Origin: JBDKTK01 sp039680225
GTDB taxonomy: Bacteria; Desulfobacterota; Syntrophia; Syntrophales; UBA4778
Assembly (NCBI GenBank): GCA_039680225.1
Contig: JBDKTK010000379.1
Span: forward strand, 1-8,899
Length of the DNA: 8,899 nt
Reading direction: 5' to 3'
Shown in pieces: positions 5,443 through 8,899 of this stretch. Numbering within the stretch: the stretch's first letter is position 1; every line of letters starts with the position of its first letter. Under the pieces are notes generated by a model. That model made no database searches. It was not told the origin of the DNA and saw nothing but the letters and a program-made list of their open reading frames with translations. Made by a program: the position numbers and the translations under genes.

Positions 5443-6596
5443 TCAGCCCTGGCAAGTTTTCCGTAACGGTCAAGACCGTAGCGGGAACCGCGCCAGACGA
5501 CATCCTTTTTGACCAGGGCCGCCGCCCAGGAAAAAAGGGCCGCCGCATCTCTCGCCGGGAGCAGCCACAGGGCCCGCAGTCCCTCCCTGTCCCCGAGCCC
5601 CTTCAGCATGGCCGCCGCGGTGATAATCCGGACAAGGACGGCCGCGGCCAGGACGGCCAGTCCCGGCAAGTCGGCCCGGATGGCGGCGAACAGGAACGCG
5701 AAGGGGATGGAGCGGGTCACAATCGTGGAAAAGAAGCCGGCAGGGTTTGCCGATTTCGTCTTCTGGTCCCAGCAGACCTGGCCCGTCCACCATTGCGCCG
5801 GGCTTTTCAGGTCCACGAGAATTTCCACCAGGTGGGGCACAAGCGCCATCTTCCTCCCCGACTCCAGCAGGCGCCGCCCCATTTCGTAATCTTCTGTCAA
5901 ATAGCCGGAAAGGGACCCGATCCCCCCGATGCTCTCCAGGTCTTTGCGCCTGAACGCAACGGATGACCCCAGGCAGAACTTCGCCGCACCCGTGACATAT
6001 GCGAAAATTATCCCGGGCACGAAATCGGCGTTGAAGGTAAGCAGTCCCATTTTTTCGTACCAGGGCCCGGCCGACACGGCTTTATACAATGTGCAGACAA
6101 ATCCCGTGTTGCCCGCCTCCCGCGCCGCGAGCGGTGCGACAATGCTCTTGAGGAAATCCTTTTTAAGCCGGACGTCGCTGTCGCTGATCACGAGAATATC
6201 GTGCCTGGCATGGAGCAGCGCGCCGGCAAGATTGTTTATCTTCCCGTTAAGCCCGGCGGTTATGTTTTCAATTGCCAGGTCGACCCTGTCCGGGAACTCC
6301 CGCCGGACATTCTCCATTACAGGCAATGCCGGATCATGCGGGTCCCGGGTGGAGATGACTACCTGGAATTGAGGATAATCCTGGAGGCAGGCGCTGCGCA
6401 GGTTTTTCTCCAGACCCTTGTCAAGGCCGCAGACCGGCTTGAGGATTGTGACCGGCGGATATGCGCCGGGCGCCCCGGCCTTTTGTCCGGGACCGCCGGA
6501 CTGGAACCGCCGCATTGCCAGGAGTCGGAGAATTTCGTAAACAGACCCCGCAATCACGGGCACAACAAGGATCAATTGCAGGTAGTCGATTGCCAT
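5439..6596 (-). CDS. hpnI: HpnI, hopanoid-associated glycosyltransferase (GT21, ceramide glucosyltransferase-like)
   Basis: This 385-residue membrane-bound GT-A enzyme has one N-terminal membrane segment (about 5-24), a cytoplasmic catalytic domain, and hydrophobic C-terminal segments (about 290-330 and 345-362). Catalytic-domain landmarks are PPVTILKPVCGLD (47-59), GLNGKINNL (115-123), the metal-binding SDSDVR (138-143), FCLGSSVAFRR (207-217) and TEDYEMG (234-240). The (Q/R)xxRW position of GT21 enzymes reads GQVCW (272-276), keeping only the tryptophan. HpnI elsewhere transfers N-acetylglucosamine to bacteriohopanetetrol. The start is 33 bp after hpnA, with only a weak GGGGA-like Shine-Dalgarno, and the stop overlaps hpnK. 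The specific assignment rests on overall similarity plus the hpnA-hpnI-hpnK order; acceptor and donor are inferred from the family. Confidence 0.9.
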   Translation of the reverse strand: MAIDYLQLILVVPVIAGSVYEILRLLAMRRFQSGGPGQKAGAPGAYPPVTILKPVCGLDKGLEKNLRSACLQDYPQFQVVISTRDPHDPALPVMENVRREFPDRVDLAIENITAGLNGKINNLAGALLHARHDILVISDSDVRLKKDFLKSIVAPLAAREAGNTGFVCTLYKAVSAGPWYEKMGLLTFNADFVPGIIFAYVTGAAKFCLGSSVAFRRKDLESIGGIGSLSGYLTEDYEMGRRLLESGRKMALVPHLVEILVDLKSPAQWWTGQVCWDQKTKSANPAGFFSTIVTRSIPFAFLFAAIRADLPGLAVLAAAVLVRIITAAAMLKGLGDREGLRALWLLPARDAAALFSWAAALVKKDVVWRGSRYGLDRYGKLARAE

Positions 6597-6629
6597 CCAT
6601 CAGTCCCCGCATTCGGGAAAATTGCGGCA

Positions 6630-7622
6630 TCAGGATTTTATGTAGCCGTTTTGCCTGAACCAGCTTATGGCATCGCGGAAACCCTCTGTTACGGGGCGCG
6701 TCCCGTAACCAAGCTCGCGCCGGGCCTTTTCGGCCGAGAAATACATTTTCCTGCAGGAGAGCCGCGCCCCGGTCATGCACACCCGCGGTTCGCAGCGGCT
6801 GATAAGGGACCAGCCCTCGGACGCTGCGGCGAAGGCCAGCACCAAACCGTGGGGCAGCCGGATGCGGGGCGGCCTGCGGCCGGCAAGCGATGCTATTTCA
6901 GCCAGCGCCTCTTTCAGGCTCATGTTTGCCCCTCCCAGTATGTACCGCTCCCCGGGCCTTCCGCGTTCCATTGCCAGGAGATGCCCTTCCGCCACATCGT
7001 CGACGTGGACGAAATTAAGACCCGTATCCACATAGGCGGGCATGCGGCCGGAAGCCGCGTCCACAATGATTCGGCCCGTGGGCGTCGGCTTGATGTCTCC
7101 CGGTCCCACCGGGGTCGAGGGATTGACGATGACAACCGGCATGCCGGGCTCCTGTGCCAGCCTCCTTACTTCGGCCTCGGCCAGGAACTTGGAACGCTTG
7201 TAATGGCCGATCATATCGGAAAGGGAAACAGGCGTTTCCTCATCGGCCGGGCTCCCGTCAGTATTGAGTCCGAGCACGGCAACACTGCTTGTATAGACTA
7301 TCCTCTCCACGCGTTCACCGGCAGCAGCTGTTACCAGGTTGCGGGTCCCCGTAACGTTCGTCTCATAAAAATCGCCGGGGCGGGGGGCCCAAAGCCTGTA
7401 ATCCGCTGCAACATGGAAAACCGCAACGCAGCCCCGCACGGCCTTTTCCAGCGACCGGCTGTCCCTCAGGTCTCCTTCAACTATTTCAACGGGGAGACCG
7501 GTCAAGTTCTTCCGGTTGCTGCCCGCCCGGACCAGGGCGCGCACGTCATGCCCCGCCGACACGAGTTTCCTTGAAACTGCCGACCCGATAAAGCCTGTGG
7601 CTCCGGTTACCAGGGTTTTCAT
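6630..7622 (-). CDS. hpnA: HpnA, hopanoid-associated NAD-dependent sugar epimerase/dehydratase
   Basis: This 330-residue extended short-chain dehydrogenase is very typical of HpnA. The Rossmann motif TGATGFIG (6-13) binds NAD(P). VEGDLRD (48-54) and HVAADYRLWAP (70-80) follow. TSSVA (111-115) and the catalytic YKRSK (141-145) form the active site. NPSTPVGPGDIKPTPTGR (167-184) and YVDTGLNFVHVDDVAEGHL (197-215) are strongly characteristic of HpnA proteins. The exact reaction is not established to my knowledge; it is named for its regular presence in hopanoid clusters and probably modifies a sugar or the hopanoid side chain. The start is set by the canonical MKTLVTGATG opening, although no good Shine-Dalgarno precedes it. 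It is the first gene of the hpnA-hpnI-hpnK block, possibly with its own promoter in the 115 bp upstream. Confidence 0.93.
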   Translation of the reverse strand: MKTLVTGATGFIGSAVSRKLVSAGHDVRALVRAGSNRKNLTGLPVEIVEGDLRDSRSLEKAVRGCVAVFHVAADYRLWAPRPGDFYETNVTGTRNLVTAAAGERVERIVYTSSVAVLGLNTDGSPADEETPVSLSDMIGHYKRSKFLAEAEVRRLAQEPGMPVVIVNPSTPVGPGDIKPTPTGRIIVDAASGRMPAYVDTGLNFVHVDDVAEGHLLAMERGRPGERYILGGANMSLKEALAEIASLAGRRPPRIRLPHGLVLAFAAASEGWSLISRCEPRVCMTGARLSCRKMYFSAEKARRELGYGTRPVTEGFRDAISWFRQNGYIKS

Positions 7623-7663
7623 ATTTTGGCTGATCTAACGGAATTTTTGGCGCTGATTAAAAA

Positions 7664-7692
7664 GATTTACTACGAGTCGGGCGTTTCGTAAA
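7664..7692 (-). promoter_or_regulatory. Weak candidate promoter for hpnA-hpnI-hpnK
   Basis: In the 115 bp AT-rich gap between the transporter stop and hpnA, the minus strand reads TTTACG (7692-7687, 4 of 6), a 17 nt spacer, and TAAATC (7669-7664, 3 of 6). I found no GC-rich terminator hairpin in this gap, so read-through from the transporter gene is also possible. Low confidence. Confidence 0.2.
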
Positions 7693-7737
7693 CCGGATAT
7701 GCGTAAAAATTTTCAAGCCGGGGAAACGAGAGTTGTT

Positions 7738-8899
7738 TTATGGAGCAGATGCATTGCCCTTGCGGCCGTCCGCTGAGAGGCCTGCAAGCCCGAACATGGT
7801 GCATATCGCTGCTGCAGGCCACATAACGCCGGGTCCCCAATGCTGGCCCGCCACTCCCAGCAATATTGACCCGACAGCGATGCCCACATCGAATCCCGTG
7901 AAGTATGTGCTCGTGGCGAGGCCGCGCTTCCCGGGCCGGACCCGGTCCATGAGCAGCGCCATTGACGCGGGCTGCGCCGTGCCGAACCCGAGGCCGAAGA
8001 GCGAGGCCGAGATCACGAAATAAGAGAGGGTGCGCGCCGGGGGCAGCATTGCCATGGCCGCGGCCATTACAATGACGCCCGGGATAATGGCGCTGGCGCG
8101 GCCGTAGCGGTCGGCCAGGCGGCCGGCGAATGTCCTGGAGACAAGCAGGGCTATGGCCATGAACATGAAATAGTATCCGGGGTTCTGCACGCCGCGCGAT
8201 TGGGCGTAGATGGCGATAAATGCGCTGATTGTCCCGAAGCCGATGCCCATGCACATGGCCGTCCAGGCAACCGGCAGGGCTTCGGTATCCACTATTCCCG
8301 TGCGCAGCGACCAGGTCCGTTCCTTTGCCGTCCAGCGCTGCCGGTCCTCCCGGGTGAAAACGGAGATGGCGAAAGCGGTAAAGGCCAGCCCGGCCGTGAA
8401 GTAGAAAAGGTACTGGAAGCCGGTCCAGCCGATAATCATGAACCCCACGACCGGGCCGACAATCAGTCCGAGCGCCTGCGCCGCGGAGAAAAGCCCTATG
8501 GCCTCGGCCAGCCTCTTAAGGGGCGAGATGTCTGCCACGTAGGAATTGGAGGCCGTCGTGTAGCAGCTCAACCCGAAGCCGTGCAACACCCTTCCGGCAA
8601 GCAGGACAGGGATAGAACCGGCAATCAGGTATATGACGCTCGCAAAGCCGTAGCAGGAAGTGCCGATCAGGACCAGGGGACGGCGGTTCCAGGCGTCGGT
8701 CAACCAGCCCGCCAGGGGGCGGAAGAGCAGGGCCGCGAAGGCCAGCGCGCCGCTGACCACGCCGGCATCCACCTGGCTGCCCCCCATGCTTATGACATAA
8801 ACGGGAAGGGTGGCGACCAGCATCTGCATGCCGAAGGCATTGGAGAAATTCGCCAGGGTCGCGAAAATGAAATTCGATGTAAAGAGGCGATCATCGAAA
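7738..8899 (-). CDS. Major facilitator superfamily transporter, N-terminus beyond window edge
   Basis: The frame stays open to the right edge, with 386 codons visible. Residues before the in-frame ATG at 8829 read LFTSNFIFATLANFSNAFG, a normal first membrane helix of this family, so that ATG is internal and the gene is cut by the window. It is a polytopic inner-membrane protein. The cytoplasmic loop 2-3 signature GWLTDAWNRRP lies at visible residues 64-74 and its second-half counterpart GRLADRYGR at 259-267, the usual duplication of two six-helix halves. A charged linker (TREDRQRWTAKERTW, near 182-196) separates them. The C-terminus ends in a short polar tail. MFS transporters move small solutes or drugs by proton coupling; the substrate cannot be told. 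It lies 115 bp upstream of hpnA on the same strand, but no known hopanoid transporter is of this type, so a functional link is unproven. Confidence 0.9.
   Translation of the reverse strand, partial: FDDRLFTSNFIFATLANFSNAFGMQMLVATLPVYVISMGGSQVDAGVVSGALAFAALLFRPLAGWLTDAWNRRPLVLIGTSCYGFASVIYLIAGSIPVLLAGRVLHGFGLSCYTTASNSYVADISPLKRLAEAIGLFSAAQALGLIVGPVVGFMIIGWTGFQYLFYFTAGLAFTAFAISVFTREDRQRWTAKERTWSLRTGIVDTEALPVAWTAMCMGIGFGTISAFIAIYAQSRGVQNPGYYFMFMAIALLVSRTFAGRLADRYGRASAIIPGVIVMAAAMAMLPPARTLSYFVISASLFGLGFGTAQPASMALLMDRVRPGKRGLATSTYFTGFDVGIAVGSILLGVAGQHWGPGVMWPAAAICTMFGLAGLSADGRKGNASAP

Noticed and set aside
6201..7574. Long plus-strand open frame of 457 codons antisense to hpnI and hpnA
   Set aside because: It lies opposite two genes with clear family motifs. 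Its translation is low-complexity and matches no family I recognise. Long antisense frames are expected in GC-rich coding DNA.
8827..8829. ATG at 8829 as the start of the MFS transporter
   Set aside because: The open frame continues upstream to the window edge with a sequence typical of the first membrane helix, so the true start lies outside the window.

Overview
This 8.9 kb window is a GC-rich stretch of a bacterial chromosome. It looks like an anaerobic, hopanoid-producing proteobacterium-like organism, possibly Desulfobacterota (the old Deltaproteobacteria). That placement is an inference from gene content: a glutaconate CoA-transferase-type pair beside a hopanoid side-chain cluster. There are no rRNA or other marker genes to confirm it. 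Nine protein-coding genes are visible, two of them cut by the window edges. I saw no tRNA, rRNA, CRISPR array, insertion sequence or phage gene.

Left part (1-2377, all minus strand). The N-terminus of a MoxR-type AAA+ ATPase runs off the left edge. It is preceded by a 343 bp AT-rich gap with a strong intrinsic terminator hairpin, a plausible promoter and several competing inverted repeats. Upstream of that, reading leftward, lies a two-gene operon for the A and B subunits of a family I (glutaconate/3-oxoacid type) CoA-transferase. It has good Shine-Dalgarno sites and a good sigma70-like promoter in the divergent gap at 2378-2713.

Middle (2714-4549, plus strand). Two tightly spaced genes are read rightward. 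The first encodes a nucleotidyltransferase resembling CTP:inositol-1-phosphate cytidylyltransferase. The second encodes a eukaryotic-type squalene synthase with both aspartate-rich motifs.

Right part (4552-8899, minus strand). A convergent block contains hpnA (hopanoid-associated sugar epimerase/dehydratase), hpnI (GT21-type glycosyltransferase) and hpnK (YdjC-like deacetylase), read in that order. The hpnI stop and hpnK start overlap. Further upstream is a major facilitator transporter whose N-terminus runs off the right edge.

Together the middle and right parts form a hopanoid locus. Squalene synthase supplies the C30 precursor. HpnI and HpnK are known elsewhere to add N-acetylglucosamine to bacteriohopanetetrol and then deacetylate it. 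The cyclase (shc), the side-chain genes hpnH and hpnG, and the cyclitol-forming hpnJ are not in the window. The most intriguing element is the cytidylyltransferase-like gene co-transcribed with squalene synthase, which has no assigned role in hopanoid synthesis and could point to an additional activated head group.
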